NCBI GenBank assembly: GCA_902596545.1
Contig: CACJUH010000002.1
Span: forward strand, 1 to 64,000
Origin: an uncultured Candidatus Actinomarina sp.
GTDB taxonomy: Bacteria > Actinomycetota > Acidimicrobiia > Actinomarinales > Actinomarinaceae
Reading direction: 5' to 3'
Length of the DNA: 64,000 nt
Part shown: positions 54,078 through 63,937 of the stretch, in pieces
Numbering within the stretch: position 1 is the stretch's first letter
Layout of the letters: each line of letters opens with the position of its first letter
Notes under the pieces: model-generated
Databases searched by the model: none
Told to the model about the DNA's origin: nothing
What the model saw: only the letters and a program-made list of their open reading frames with translations
Made by a program: the position numbers and the translations under genes

Positions 54078-54420
54078 AAGCTACGAAGAGAGAATGGCAG
54101 AAAAATACAATTTTCTAAAAAAAGATAAAAACACATCCTCAGAAGTCACTAACAAAAATACAGAACATGATGAGCAAGTTTCAAATGACGAAGTTATTGA
54201 TGTAGAAGGCCAAGAAGATAGCCTTCTTGTCCCATTAGATGCATGGAATACTGTTCTGAATCAACTTGGAAATTTACATGAGGCCAGTCAGCAGATGGCT
54301 GAAGCAAGAGAGAGAGCAGCAAAAGCAGAAGCAGAAGCAGAATTTCTTAGAGAAAAATTAAAAAATACTAGAGAACAGCTAGATCAAGTTAACAAGAAAA
54401 AAAGGTTTTTCTTTTTTTAA
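54070..54420 (+). CDS. Coiled-coil protein with a poly-Phe C-terminus
   Basis: The 116 residues start with a basic segment (SKSYEERMAEKYNFLKKD), continue through an acidic low-complexity linker and end in a heptad-rich helix (about 60-108: ASQQMAEARERAAKAEAEAEF). The very end is KKKRFFFF, encoded by an A-run followed by a T-run. A membrane-proximal or multimerisation role is possible, but I cannot name the family. It overlaps the TIGR01777 gene by 8 bases and the convergent MFS gene by 4. Confidence 0.55.
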   Translation: MSKSYEERMAEKYNFLKKDKNTSSEVTNKNTEHDEQVSNDEVIDVEGQEDSLLVPLDAWNTVLNQLGNLHEASQQMAEARERAAKAEAEAEFLREKLKNTREQLDQVNKKKRFFFF

Positions 54421-55631
54421 TAGTTCTTATTATCTGAAACTCCAGAAATAATATAAAAAGATATTACCAACAATATAATTAGTGACCCCATTGCGACATT
54501 TCTGCCTAAATTGAGTCCATCAACTATAAAACCCCAAAGTAATGGACCTAGTATTGTCGCAAACCTTCCAATCGTTGAGTACAACCCATAAAACTCTCCA
54601 AGATGTTTCTCTGGTGAGAGTCGAGTCATAAATACTCTATCAACTGCAAAAATTCCACCAATATTAAACCCCCCTAAAACTCCAGTCACATATATCAACC
54701 ACATTTGATCAAATTCAGTTGCAACAATTGCTAGTGAAAGTGAAATAATCCAGCAAAATATACTGATTAAGATTAATTTTCTAGGTCCATATTTATCAGC
54801 AGCTTTTCCAAAGATATATCCACCAATAATGGAAATCACTATTGCTAATGCAAGAATGTTCTGGCTGTCTGCAGGAGTTAGCCCAGCTTCTTCGACTAAA
54901 TATACTGCTAGTAAACCACTGATGAGAGTATTGATTGCATCAGCATAGAAAAATCTTCCTACAAGAAATCTGGTGAGACCCTTATATTGCCTAGAATGCT
55001 TCCACGACTTTATAACAACATTTAATGAATTCAAAATACTTATTTTTACTTTTTCTGCACTCACAAATTTTTCTTCTATAAAAATAAATGCTGGTAGAGA
55101 AAATATTAAAAACAATATTGCAACCGATCTAAATATTTCTACATAGCTATATCCAAAATTTTGCAAAACTGTGGCAACACCAAAACCTATCAAAGAACCT
55201 ATGTATCCAAAAGCAACACCCATTCCTGAAATTTTTCCTCTGTTTTCTTCCGTGCTTACAGAAATGAGAAGTGCATCGTAAACAACTGATCCTAGATTGA
55301 AACCAATAAGTGAAATAACAAACAACAGAACAGAAATTTGTACTGTAAATGTTCCCAATAAAAATGTAGAGATGATACACATTATTGTCATTAATAAAAG
55401 AAGCCTCTTTTTTCCCTCTGATCCGTCTGACTTCCTACCAACCCATGGACCGAGAATTGCGACTATTATCATTGCACTTGAAGTAGCAAATCCAAGCTGT
55501 TGGTCAGTCCATCCTTTTTCACTTACTAACCAAACTGAAAAATACAAACCTGGTATTACAAAAGCATAAACCGTGTTTGCAAGATCAAAAAGTAACCAAG
55601 AAATTAAACTTTTTGACTTTACTTTATCCAT
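54417..55631 (-). CDS. MFS transporter, UMF1/ATG22-like
   Basis: A 404-residue 12-helix transporter. LISWLLFDLANTVYAF at the N-terminus and the LGPWVGRKSDGSEGKKR loop match the unknown-major-facilitator UMF1 (ATG22-like) family. Homologues include vacuolar amino-acid exporters in yeast. It is 8 bases overlapping aspC, which lies upstream on the same strand, so aspC and this gene form an operon. A paralogue is at 57719. Confidence 0.8.
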   Translation of the reverse strand: MDKVKSKSLISWLLFDLANTVYAFVIPGLYFSVWLVSEKGWTDQQLGFATSSAMIIVAILGPWVGRKSDGSEGKKRLLLLMTIMCIISTFLLGTFTVQISVLLFVISLIGFNLGSVVYDALLISVSTEENRGKISGMGVAFGYIGSLIGFGVATVLQNFGYSYVEIFRSVAILFLIFSLPAFIFIEEKFVSAEKVKISILNSLNVVIKSWKHSRQYKGLTRFLVGRFFYADAINTLISGLLAVYLVEEAGLTPADSQNILALAIVISIIGGYIFGKAADKYGPRKLILISIFCWIISLSLAIVATEFDQMWLIYVTGVLGGFNIGGIFAVDRVFMTRLSPEKHLGEFYGLYSTIGRFATILGPLLWGFIVDGLNLGRNVAMGSLIILLVISFYIISGVSDNKNY

Positions 55632-56814
55632 TTAGTTCTTCAACTGCCTTATTGAGACGTTCAAGACCCTCACTTAATTCATCATCGCTAAGGGCATAGG
55701 ATAATCTCATATACCCGGGTGCACCAAATACTTCTCCTGGAACAAATGCAATAAAATATTTATCGAGTAGCCAATTACAAAAATCTATGGATGAATTTAT
55801 ACCTTCATAATTTCCATTGCAGTAATGGCTAACATCAACAAATAAATAGAATGCACCAGTAGGGTTACCGACGCTTATGTTGTTTATTTCATTAATTTTT
55901 TCAATTGCATAAAGCCTTCTTCTGTTGAATGATATTTTCATTTCTTCAGTCACATCAAGTCCATTTTTTAATGCAGTCTCTGCAGCTATCTGAGATATAT
56001 TTGAAACATTAGATGATATTTGAGATTGTATTTTTTTAGCTAATCCTATGACATTTGAGTTAGCAACCAACCACCCAACTCTCCAACCGGTCATAGCATA
56101 TGCTTTAGAAACACCATTTATAATTATTGTATTTTTTAATTCTTTGTCATATTGTCCTGGTGAAGGTGATGTCTTACCTTCATATACTAAGTGCTCATAT
56201 AACTCATCAGATAAAATCCAAATATCGTTTTCAAATACCCAATTATATATTTCCTCTGATTCCTCTTTTGAATAGACCACACCCGTAGGATTTGATGGAG
56301 AACACCAAACTAATAATTTTGTTTTTGAATTTTTTGCCTTTTCAAGATCCGAAACTGAAATTTTAAAATTATCTTTTTTGTCAGGTTTAATAAAAACCGG
56401 TTCACCACCTGCAAGTTTTACAGCTTCAGGATAAGTTGTCCAATAAGGTGCAGGAATTATTACTTCATCGCCAGAATCTAAGATTGACATTAGCGCTGTA
56501 ACAATAGCTTGCTTTCCACCATTAGATACAACAACATGATTTTCAGTGATATCTACACCCGAATATTCAAACGTTGTTCTTGATATTTCTTTTCTTAAAG
56601 ATTCAAGTCCCGCAACAGGGGAGTATTTGTGATTTTTTGGATCATCGGCAGCAATTTTTACTTCATCAACTACATAGTCTGGTGATGCAAAGTCCGGTTC
56701 ACCAGCTCCGAAACCTATAACTGGCTTACCTTCTTTTTTTAATTCTCGGGCTTTATTTGAAATTGCCATAGTTCCCGAAGGATTAATTTTATTATCTAAT
56801 TTTGATATATCCAT
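55624..56814 (-). CDS. aspC: Aspartate aminotransferase-like class I aminotransferase
   Basis: PLP enzyme of fold type I that interconverts aspartate and oxaloacetate with 2-oxoglutarate/glutamate. The 396 residues have FGAGEPDFASP, SPSNPTGVVYS and the PLP lysine in NGVSKAYAMTGWRVGW. The 1-alpha subgroup lineage is suggested by this ending. It could also act on related amino acids. It is divergent from folD (72-base gap) and overlaps the MFS gene by 8 bases. Confidence 0.85.
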   Translation of the reverse strand: MDISKLDNKINPSGTMAISNKARELKKEGKPVIGFGAGEPDFASPDYVVDEVKIAADDPKNHKYSPVAGLESLRKEISRTTFEYSGVDITENHVVVSNGGKQAIVTALMSILDSGDEVIIPAPYWTTYPEAVKLAGGEPVFIKPDKKDNFKISVSDLEKAKNSKTKLLVWCSPSNPTGVVYSKEESEEIYNWVFENDIWILSDELYEHLVYEGKTSPSPGQYDKELKNTIIINGVSKAYAMTGWRVGWLVANSNVIGLAKKIQSQISSNVSNISQIAAETALKNGLDVTEEMKISFNRRRLYAIEKINEINNISVGNPTGAFYLFVDVSHYCNGNYEGINSSIDFCNWLLDKYFIAFVPGEVFGAPGYMRLSYALSDDELSEGLERLNKAVEELNG

Positions 56815-56886
56815 AACTTAATCTTTCAGAATTATTTTAATAAAGTTATTCATTAAATACGTTTCATAAATATTAAACTATAAAAA

Positions 56887-57726
56887 ATGGAACAAATATT
56901 ATATGGTGCTCCTGTAGCAAAACAGCTTGACGAAATAAGTTTAAAAATATTTCAGGAAGTCAAATCGAATAATAAATCTCCACATATGACTGCTATTACT
57001 GTTGGTGACAATCCAGCTTCTCTACTTTATGTTTCAAGAAAAAAAGAAAAAGCTGAGGAATTAGGAGTTGAATTTAATTGGATAAAACTTGATAAAAATA
57101 CGAGTCAAGAAAAACTTAAAGAACTAGTTGAAACTGAATCAAAAAATACAGATGGTTTGATTATCCAGTTACCTTTACCAGATCATTTAAGTTCTGAAGA
57201 TGTAATAAACTGTATTCCCCCACATGTAGATGTCGATGGTCTTACCTCTTATAATTTAGGAAGCTTGTTTTCAAATGAATATAAATTAATTCCTGCTACA
57301 TCATTAGCTGTACTTGAATTATTAAATTTCTACCAAATCAAGACCGAAGACAAAGCTATTGTTATTGCTGGTCGTTCAAGATTAGTGAGTTCGCCTTTAG
57401 CTAAGATACTATCTTCAAAGAGTTACAACGCTAATGTAACAGTCATTCACAGCAAGACATCCAATCAAAAACAATTTATAACACAAGCTGATATTTTTAT
57501 ATCAGCAGTAGGTTCTGCAAAGCTTTATGATTCTTCCTACTTTAAACAAGGTGCGACCATCATCGATATAGGAATATCATCTGTTGATGGAAAAACTTAT
57601 GGCGATATTGACACTCAAAATATAAGTGAAGTAGCGAGTTACCGATCTCCATTTCCTGGTGGAGTAGGGCCAATAACTGTCTCAGCTTTATTTTTTAATT
57701 TGTCTAGGCTAGTAAAAACTAACTAG
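56887..57726 (+). CDS. folD: Methylene-THF dehydrogenase / methenyl-THF cyclohydrolase
   Basis: Bifunctional enzyme that turns 5,10-methylene-THF (from glyA) to 10-formyl-THF with NADP. The 279 residues contain LYVSRKKEKAEELG with the catalytic lysine, DGLIIQLPLP, DVDGLTSYNLG and the C-terminal PFPGGVGPITVS. The usual dinucleotide loop GRSNIVGKP reads GRSRLVSSPLA here, a variant that should be checked. Its 3' end overlaps the convergent MFS gene by 8 bases. Confidence 0.93.
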   Translation: MEQILYGAPVAKQLDEISLKIFQEVKSNNKSPHMTAITVGDNPASLLYVSRKKEKAEELGVEFNWIKLDKNTSQEKLKELVETESKNTDGLIIQLPLPDHLSSEDVINCIPPHVDVDGLTSYNLGSLFSNEYKLIPATSLAVLELLNFYQIKTEDKAIVIAGRSRLVSSPLAKILSSKSYNANVTVIHSKTSNQKQFITQADIFISAVGSAKLYDSSYFKQGATIIDIGISSVDGKTYGDIDTQNISEVASYRSPFPGGVGPITVSALFFNLSRLVKTN

Positions 57727-59017
57727 CGTTCCACTCTTCTTCGCTAATTCTTTTATCCATATCTACATTTCTCAATATCAGATAGCCAATTAGAAAGAAA
57801 GAAGTTATAACTGGTAGAGATAATCTTGGATTTCCTGTCGATGCACTGACGTATGCATAAATGAGTGGACCCCATATTGCTGAAAACCTTGATAGCACTG
57901 AAAAGAAACCCATAAATTCACCTTCAGCACCTTTAGGTAGCATAGCCGCATAAACACTCCTGCTTACAGATTGTAAACCTCCCATACCCATTGCCGTCAC
58001 TATTCCCATTACGATAACTGGTATTAATTGTTTTTCAGGTACGAAATATGCGGCATTGCCCACAAGAAATAGAAGAAACATGGTGTAATAGAGCACTTTC
58101 TTTTGTCCAATTTTTGTAGCTAAATTACCGGCTAATTTTGCTCCAAAATAAGCAACAAACTGAACAACTAAAAACACTATTAGTACTTGAGTTTGATCTA
58201 ACAATAATACTTCTGTAAAGAACGCAGCTGACATATTTATTAAAGTTTGTAAACCATCCCAGAAAAAAATGTATGAGATTAAGAAATAAAGTAAAAATGG
58301 AAATTTTCTTATCTTTTTTAGAGTTGTGAAATTTCTACTGTAAGCATTTGCAATAGAAACTTTACCAGATTTTGTTTCTACAATATTCATCCTTGAAAAA
58401 CTGAATACAGAAAATATTAACCACCATAATCCAGATTTTGATATTGCAATTTTGGAAGCAAGAGCAGTATCAATTCCTAACATGTCTGGTCCTAAGAGAA
58501 TTATTACAAAAGACAGAATTAAATCTGTACCACCTCCTAAGTAACCGAGGGCGTAGCCTCTTGCAGAAACTGAATCAATTGTGTCATCAGTTGTTATATC
58601 TTTTAATACACTGTCATAAAAAACATTAGATCCAGTCGCACCTAATTGTGCTAAGAAATAAATTCCAAGAGTGAAAAGTACATCACCAGAATTAGCAAAA
58701 TAAAAAGTTGAAGCAAATATTGCACCTCCGAATGCAAAAATTTTAAAGAACCGCATTCTATTTCCAGACATATCTGCGATTGCTCCTATTGTTGGCATTA
58801 TTAAAAAGAAAATAAATAAGGCTGAACCAATTGCAAATCCCCAAACTTCTGCACCTGTATATACATTTCCTCTGAATTCAAAACCTTCTTCAGGAACAAT
58901 TACACTTACAAAATAAACAGGCAGTACAGCACCTAGAATAGTTGTTTCATAAGCAGATTTTGCCCAATCGTACATCGACCAGCCAAATATTGTTCTTTTA
59001 TTATTTTTTTCGTTCAT
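57719..59017 (-). CDS. MFS transporter, UMF1/ATG22-like (second copy)
   Basis: A 432-residue 12-helix protein starting with the family-typical GWSMYDWAKSAYETT and containing LAQLGATGSNVFYDSVL. It resembles the transporter at 54417 in architecture, but the two differ in sequence, so they are paralogues of the same family rather than a recent duplication. The substrate is unknown. The ATG has a strong GGGGG ribosome site upstream and is divergent from ychF. Confidence 0.8.
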   Translation of the reverse strand: MNEKNNKRTIFGWSMYDWAKSAYETTILGAVLPVYFVSVIVPEEGFEFRGNVYTGAEVWGFAIGSALFIFFLIMPTIGAIADMSGNRMRFFKIFAFGGAIFASTFYFANSGDVLFTLGIYFLAQLGATGSNVFYDSVLKDITTDDTIDSVSARGYALGYLGGGTDLILSFVIILLGPDMLGIDTALASKIAISKSGLWWLIFSVFSFSRMNIVETKSGKVSIANAYSRNFTTLKKIRKFPFLLYFLISYIFFWDGLQTLINMSAAFFTEVLLLDQTQVLIVFLVVQFVAYFGAKLAGNLATKIGQKKVLYYTMFLLFLVGNAAYFVPEKQLIPVIVMGIVTAMGMGGLQSVSRSVYAAMLPKGAEGEFMGFFSVLSRFSAIWGPLIYAYVSASTGNPRLSLPVITSFFLIGYLILRNVDMDKRISEEEWNAS

Positions 59018-59133
59018 AATCCCCCTTAATAATGACTTTAATCAAAATATTTATCAGATGAAGAAAAGAAAGTTATTTTTAATTAAAGTACCCGCTATAT
59101 TTATAAATGTTTTTAATTATAAAGGTTATGTAA

Positions 59134-60225
59134 ATGGGTTTTAAATGTGGAATTGTAGGATTGCCAAATGTTGGAAAATCAACATTATTTAATGCTTTAA
59201 CTCAAGCAGATATAGAGTCTGAGAATTATCCATTTTGTACAATAGAGCCAAATGTTGGAGTAGTTACTGTTAATGATTCGAGACTAAATGAACTCTCAGA
59301 AATCGTAAATCCTAAAAAAACTATACCTACTGTAATGGAATTTGTAGATATTGCCGGTTTAGTTGAAGGTGCTTCAACAGGAGAAGGTTTAGGAAATCAA
59401 TTCTTATCAAACATTCGAGAAACAGATGCAATTGTACATGTAGTAAGAGCTTTTGAAAATGATGATATTGTACATGTTTCTGGAAAAGTATCACCAATAG
59501 ATGATATTGAAATTATTAACACAGAGTTAATATTGTCTGACTTGAGCGTTGTCGAAAAGTTATATCAAAAAGCAAAAAAAAACACTAAGTCGGGACAAAA
59601 AGAGGGAATGCCAATGAAAGAATTGCTAGAAAAAATTTTGTCTGCACTTAAGGAGGGAATAAGTGTAAGAAAGCTCACTTTTGGTGAAGAAGAGTTAGTC
59701 TTACTTAAAAGCTTCCAACTTTTAACGTTAAAGCCTGTACTTTATGTTGCAAATGTAAACGAGAATGGATTTGAAAATAATCCATATTTGAGTTCAATTC
59801 TAGATTATGCAAAAGAAGAAAATTCTAAAGTTGTTCCAATATGTGCTGAAATAGAAGCAGAAATCTGCGAATTAAATACTGAAGAAAAGGAAGAATTTTT
59901 GTTAGAAATGGGACAGAGTGAATCAGGTTTAGATAGATTAATTAAAGCGGGCTATAACTTACTTGGTCTACAAACCTACTTCACAGCTGGAGAGAAAGAA
60001 GTAAAAGCATGGACAATAAATGTAGGAGATACTGCTCCAGTAGCTGCAGGTAAAATCCATACTGATTTCGAAAAGGGCTTTATACGTGCTGAAACTATTT
60101 CGTTTAATGATTTTATAGAATACAAAGGTGAAAAAGGTTCAAAAGATGCTGGCAAATTAAGAACAGAAGGCAAAGATTACATAGTCAAAGATGGAGATGT
60201 AATGCATTTTTTATTTAACTTATAA
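59134..60225 (+). CDS. ychF: Redox-regulated ATPase YchF (Obg-family)
   Basis: Ribosome-associated P-loop ATPase linked to oxidative-stress control of translation. The 363 residues have the G1 motif [15 protein letters not shown] and the G3 region [12 protein letters not shown]. The G4 position reads NVNE, so ATP rather than GTP is used, as in the family. The TGS-like C-terminal domain is present. The 116-base gap before it has no sure promoter. Confidence 0.95.
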   Translation: MGFKCGIVGLPNVGKSTLFNALTQADIESENYPFCTIEPNVGVVTVNDSRLNELSEIVNPKKTIPTVMEFVDIAGLVEGASTGEGLGNQFLSNIRETDAIVHVVRAFENDDIVHVSGKVSPIDDIEIINTELILSDLSVVEKLYQKAKKNTKSGQKEGMPMKELLEKILSALKEGISVRKLTFGEEELVLLKSFQLLTLKPVLYVANVNENGFENNPYLSSILDYAKEENSKVVPICAEIEAEICELNTEEKEEFLLEMGQSESGLDRLIKAGYNLLGLQTYFTAGEKEVKAWTINVGDTAPVAAGKIHTDFEKGFIRAETISFNDFIEYKGEKGSKDAGKLRTEGKDYIVKDGDVMHFLFNL

Positions 60226-60325
60226 CATAAAATTGTAGTGTTTCTATTAGCTACTATATATTTAATCCAAATAAGATTTTCAAAGTTGTTCTTTAACTAA
60301 AATGAATATGTAGCATAATAAGCAC

Positions 60326-61729
60326 GTGAAAGTAATAATTGTAGGAGCACACGGAGAAGCAAAAGAGCTGATCAATAGGGTTAGTTCCGGATGGTCTATT
60401 TCCGTAATTGATTTAGACCAAGAAAAATTAAGAAATTTCACAACAAATAGACAAATAGACAAAATTCAAGGTGATGCTACATCCTCATTGGTGCTAAAAA
60501 AAGCTGGACTTGATGAAGCCACTGCAATAGTAACCTTGACATTAAGTGATGAAGTTAATTTGGAAATTTTGAAAATTGCTAAACAAAATAATATATTAAG
60601 ACTTTCTTCAATTATTAATGACTCATCTCATATTGATAAATTTAAAGAATTAGATGTTGAATTAGTTGAGCCAGATATTCTACTAGCAAGAAGATTTGAA
60701 CATATTCTTGAACCTAGAAGAGTTGTATCCCAAGCTTTTGCAGGTGGAAGAGCTGAAGCGCTTGAAATCGAAATCAGTTCAGATAGTCCAGTTAGAGGAA
60801 AAAAACTAAGAGAAATTGGTTCAGATTATTATATTGTTGGTGCATTATTAAGAAAAGGCAAAGTGATTATTCCTCATGGTGATACAGAAATTGAAACTGG
60901 AGACCTTGTTACTATAGTTCTACAATCAGGTGCATTTTCTAATGTGATTAATCTTTTCTCAGGTTCAGAATCTCGCTTTCCTCTAGAATTTGGAAAAGAT
61001 ATTGTTGTCGTTCTAGATAATGAAAAGAATTTAAAAAACTTATCTGAGTCTGAATTTTTCATAAGAAATACAAAGGCAACTTCACTTAAGTTAATTACAA
61101 AGGAAGATTTGTTCGATAATAATTTAGAATCTACTGAAGAGACTTTAAAGGCTGTTCTGAAAGATCAAGAATTTGACATTACATATAAAAATAAAATTTC
61201 CAATAAGGATTTAGAGAATTTTATTAATGAAAATTCAATTGGAACAATTTTTTATCCAGTTGAAGACAGTATTTCAAAATCAAAAATAAAGTCACTGATT
61301 AGCATTGCTAACAAATCAAAAATTCCTGTTCTATTTTCAAGATCAACCTATCCATACAAGACTATTGGATTATTGATCAATGATAATTTTGATGAAAATA
61401 GTTCAAATGCAATTGCATTTGATTTATCTTCAACAATGTCAGCCAAGTTAGTTGGAGTTATCATTAATCAACCAACTTTTTTGCAATCAGATGGTGAACA
61501 AAAAGTATCTGATACAGTTCAAAAACTTCAAGATCTAGCACTTTCACATGAAGTTCAACTTGACTTTGAAAATTTTGAAGGCAATGAAGCAAAAATATTT
61601 ACTGATCAAACATCAAGTTATGATCTTTCAATAATCGGTTCAAATTCTTCACAATCTTGGCAGGATAGAAAAGTTATTGAATTTGTATCTACAAACTCTA
61701 ATTCATCTGTTCTTTATATACCAAGGTAA
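60326..61729 (+). CDS. TrkA-like RCK regulatory protein with C-terminal USP-like region
   Basis: The 467 residues open with a Rossmann NAD-binding RCK_N domain (VIIVGAHGEAKELINRV) followed by an RCK_C domain (PVRGKKLREIGSDYYIVGALLRKGKVIIPHGDTEIETGD). About 200 further residues resemble a universal-stress-like domain (LSIIGSNSSQSW). This is 2 bases upstream of a CPA2 antiporter, so it is probably its regulator rather than the Trk potassium subunit. The GTG start has no good ribosome site. Confidence 0.75.
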   Translation: MKVIIVGAHGEAKELINRVSSGWSISVIDLDQEKLRNFTTNRQIDKIQGDATSSLVLKKAGLDEATAIVTLTLSDEVNLEILKIAKQNNILRLSSIINDSSHIDKFKELDVELVEPDILLARRFEHILEPRRVVSQAFAGGRAEALEIEISSDSPVRGKKLREIGSDYYIVGALLRKGKVIIPHGDTEIETGDLVTIVLQSGAFSNVINLFSGSESRFPLEFGKDIVVVLDNEKNLKNLSESEFFIRNTKATSLKLITKEDLFDNNLESTEETLKAVLKDQEFDITYKNKISNKDLENFINENSIGTIFYPVEDSISKSKIKSLISIANKSKIPVLFSRSTYPYKTIGLLINDNFDENSSNAIAFDLSSTMSAKLVGVIINQPTFLQSDGEQKVSDTVQKLQDLALSHEVQLDFENFEGNEAKIFTDQTSSYDLSIIGSNSSQSWQDRKVIEFVSTNSNSSVLYIPR

Positions 61730-61731
61730 AT

Positions 61732-62880
61732 ATGGAAGAATTTCAAGCTGAATCGTTAGTAATTATATCTTTAGGAGCATTTATTTTGCCTCTTGTTGCT
61801 CAGAGGATAAAGATACCAGGAATAGTTCTTGAAATTGCTTATGGAATTACTGTTGGTCCGATTTTAGGGATTGTTGAAACTTCTGAATTCATATCTGGTT
61901 TAGCGATTTTAGGATTTCTTTTGCTAATGTTTTTATCTGGATTTGAGATTGAACTAGATACATTTCGTGAAAAGGGAGTAAAAACACTAGCACTTCCTAT
62001 GTCAATATATCTATTGACAGTTGCAACTTCTTTTTATCTTATATCAAATCTTGGATATCCAATATTTCTCGCACTAGTTTTGTGTACAACAAGTGTAGAT
62101 ATAGTTATTACAATTTTACGAAGCGACGACACAATTAAGACAGCTTATGGGCAGACTTTATTTATGGTTGCATTGCTTGCTGATATACTCACTCTCTTAG
62201 CAGCTACAGTTTATGCATCCTTTATAAGAGCTGGAGGCCTTTCTATTTCAAACTTAAATGTGGTCCTATATTTTGTAGTTGTTATTTTAATTCTAAGAAT
62301 TATAAGAAGAGTTGCTTGGTGGAATCCTCAACTATTTTCTAGAATGTTTGACGGTAACGATCCTGATGAACTTGGAATAAGAAGCTCACTAGCTCTTATG
62401 TTAACTTTAGTTGGGGTTTCAGTAATTTTTGATATTGAACCAATTCTTGGAGCTTTTCTTGCTGGTACTATATTTGCGTTCATTTTTTCTAACCGAGGTA
62501 CATTAGAAAGTAGTTTGAAGGGATTTTCTTATGGATTTCTCATACCAATATTTTTTATCAATATTGGTCTGAATTATGATATTAGCGTATTTTCAAACAC
62601 TCAATTTTTTGTAGATGTAGGATATCTTTTTTTAATAGCTGTAGGTGTGAAATTCTTACCATCAGTATTATTAATATTTTCAAAAATCAAATTTAGAGAT
62701 ATTATTGCTGGTGGTTTTTTACTTTCAGCAAGATTTAGCTTAATTATTGCAATGGCAGAAATAGGAGTACATTTAGATTTAATATCAGTTGAGCTAGAGC
62801 AGCAGATAATTCTTTTAGCTGTAATTACTGCTACTTTCTCACCAATACTATTTAGAATTTTTAGAAGTAAAGCTAATTAA
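61732..62880 (+). CDS. Cation:proton antiporter, CPA2 type
   Basis: A 382-residue membrane protein with about 11-12 helices. PGIVLEIAYGITVGP, FLLLMFLSGFEIEL and the GAFLAGTIFAFIFSNR region match Na+(K+)/H+ exchangers (KefB/NapA-like). The paired-aspartate ion site normally found in helix 5 is not evident; DIVITILRSDDTIK and DILTLLAATV are candidates. It lies 2 bases after the RCK regulator and shares a base with the DUF368 start. Confidence 0.83.
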   Translation: MEEFQAESLVIISLGAFILPLVAQRIKIPGIVLEIAYGITVGPILGIVETSEFISGLAILGFLLLMFLSGFEIELDTFREKGVKTLALPMSIYLLTVATSFYLISNLGYPIFLALVLCTTSVDIVITILRSDDTIKTAYGQTLFMVALLADILTLLAATVYASFIRAGGLSISNLNVVLYFVVVILILRIIRRVAWWNPQLFSRMFDGNDPDELGIRSSLALMLTLVGVSVIFDIEPILGAFLAGTIFAFIFSNRGTLESSLKGFSYGFLIPIFFINIGLNYDISVFSNTQFFVDVGYLFLIAVGVKFLPSVLLIFSKIKFRDIIAGGFLLSARFSLIIAMAEIGVHLDLISVELEQQIILLAVITATFSPILFRIFRSKAN

Positions 62881-63782
62881 TGAATTTCAAAATTTCTTTA
62901 TTTTTTAAGGGAATGTTAATGGGTATAGCAGAGATAATACCTGGTGTTTCTGGTGGTACATTAGCTTTTATAACAGGTATCTATCAAGAACTCATCAACT
63001 CAATAAAATCAATAAATATTGAATCAATTAGGGTTTTGACTAAATTTCAGTTTAAAAAATTTTGGACAAATATAAATGGAAGTTTTCTATTAACTTTATT
63101 AATTGGAATGATTACATCAATATTGTTGCTATCAAGATTAATTACATTTCTTTTAAATAATTACAATTTTCAAATATGGGGATTCTTTTTTGGTCTAATA
63201 ATTTCATCTGCATTTCTCATTTCAAAAAGTATAAGTGATTTTAATTTTCAAAATTATTGTTGGTTGTTTCTAGGACTAGTTGTTTCGGGCTATATTTCCT
63301 TAGTAGCACCATCATCAAGTCCAAACTCAAGTTTTTTTATTTTCTTATCTGGTGCAGTTGCTATTTCAGCAATGATTTTGCCAGGGATTAGTGGTTCTTT
63401 TATTCTTGTTTTTTTGTCAAAATATGAGTTTATATTAAACGCACTTAATAGTTTTGACATAAATATATTGAGTGTATTTATTTTTGGTTGTATTTTTGGA
63501 TTGATAACGTTTAGTAGATTGTTGTCGTATTTATTTAAAAATTTCAATGATATTGTTATAAGCACACTTATAGGATTTTTATTAGGATCGTTAATTAAAA
63601 TATGGCCATTTTATGAAGTTGTTGAGTATGATTTAAACAACAATCCTATCTATACAACCCCTGTGTTTCCTACAACAGAATTGTTATCAGAGATTGTTTA
63701 CTTTACTCTCTTTTCATTAATTGGAATTTTTATGATGTGGGTTTTAGAAAAGAAGTTTATAGGAATTAGTAAATCTAATTAA
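62880..63782 (+). CDS. DUF368 membrane protein, candidate undecaprenyl-phosphate translocase
   Basis: A 300-residue protein whose two repeats each contain a short re-entrant motif: AEIIPGVSGGTLAFITGIYQ near the start and AMILPGISGSFILVFLSKYE in the second half. DUF368 (PopT) proteins recycle undecaprenyl phosphate across the membrane for wall synthesis. The ATG overlaps the antiporter stop by one base. It is unusually Phe/Ser-rich but has all the family marks. Confidence 0.83.
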   Translation: MNFKISLFFKGMLMGIAEIIPGVSGGTLAFITGIYQELINSIKSINIESIRVLTKFQFKKFWTNINGSFLLTLLIGMITSILLLSRLITFLLNNYNFQIWGFFFGLIISSAFLISKSISDFNFQNYCWLFLGLVVSGYISLVAPSSSPNSSFFIFLSGAVAISAMILPGISGSFILVFLSKYEFILNALNSFDINILSVFIFGCIFGLITFSRLLSYLFKNFNDIVISTLIGFLLGSLIKIWPFYEVVEYDLNNNPIYTTPVFPTTELLSEIVYFTLFSLIGIFMMWVLEKKFIGISKSN

Positions 63783-63799
63783 GCTAGTAAAATAGAAGT

Positions 63800-63937
63800 A
63801 TGAGATTAGGATTACCAGAATTATTAATTATTTTGTCGATATTGTTATTGCTGTTTGGAGCTAAAAGACTTCCTGGGCTTGCAAAATCACTCGGTAAATC
63901 AACAAAAGAATTCAAATCTGCACTTGAAGAAGAATAA
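63800..63937 (+). CDS. tatA: Sec-independent translocase TatA/E
   Basis: A 45-residue single-pass protein, MRLGLPELLIILSILLLLFG then AKRLPGLAKSLGKSTKEF, ending LEEE. The GLPELL-type start, the helix and the FGAKRLPGLAKSLG amphipathic helix are the TatA/E hallmarks. It is shorter than most TatA (about 70-90). It forms the pore that exports folded proteins. It lies 17 bases after the DUF368 gene. Confidence 0.92.
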   Translation: MRLGLPELLIILSILLLLFGAKRLPGLAKSLGKSTKEFKSALEEE

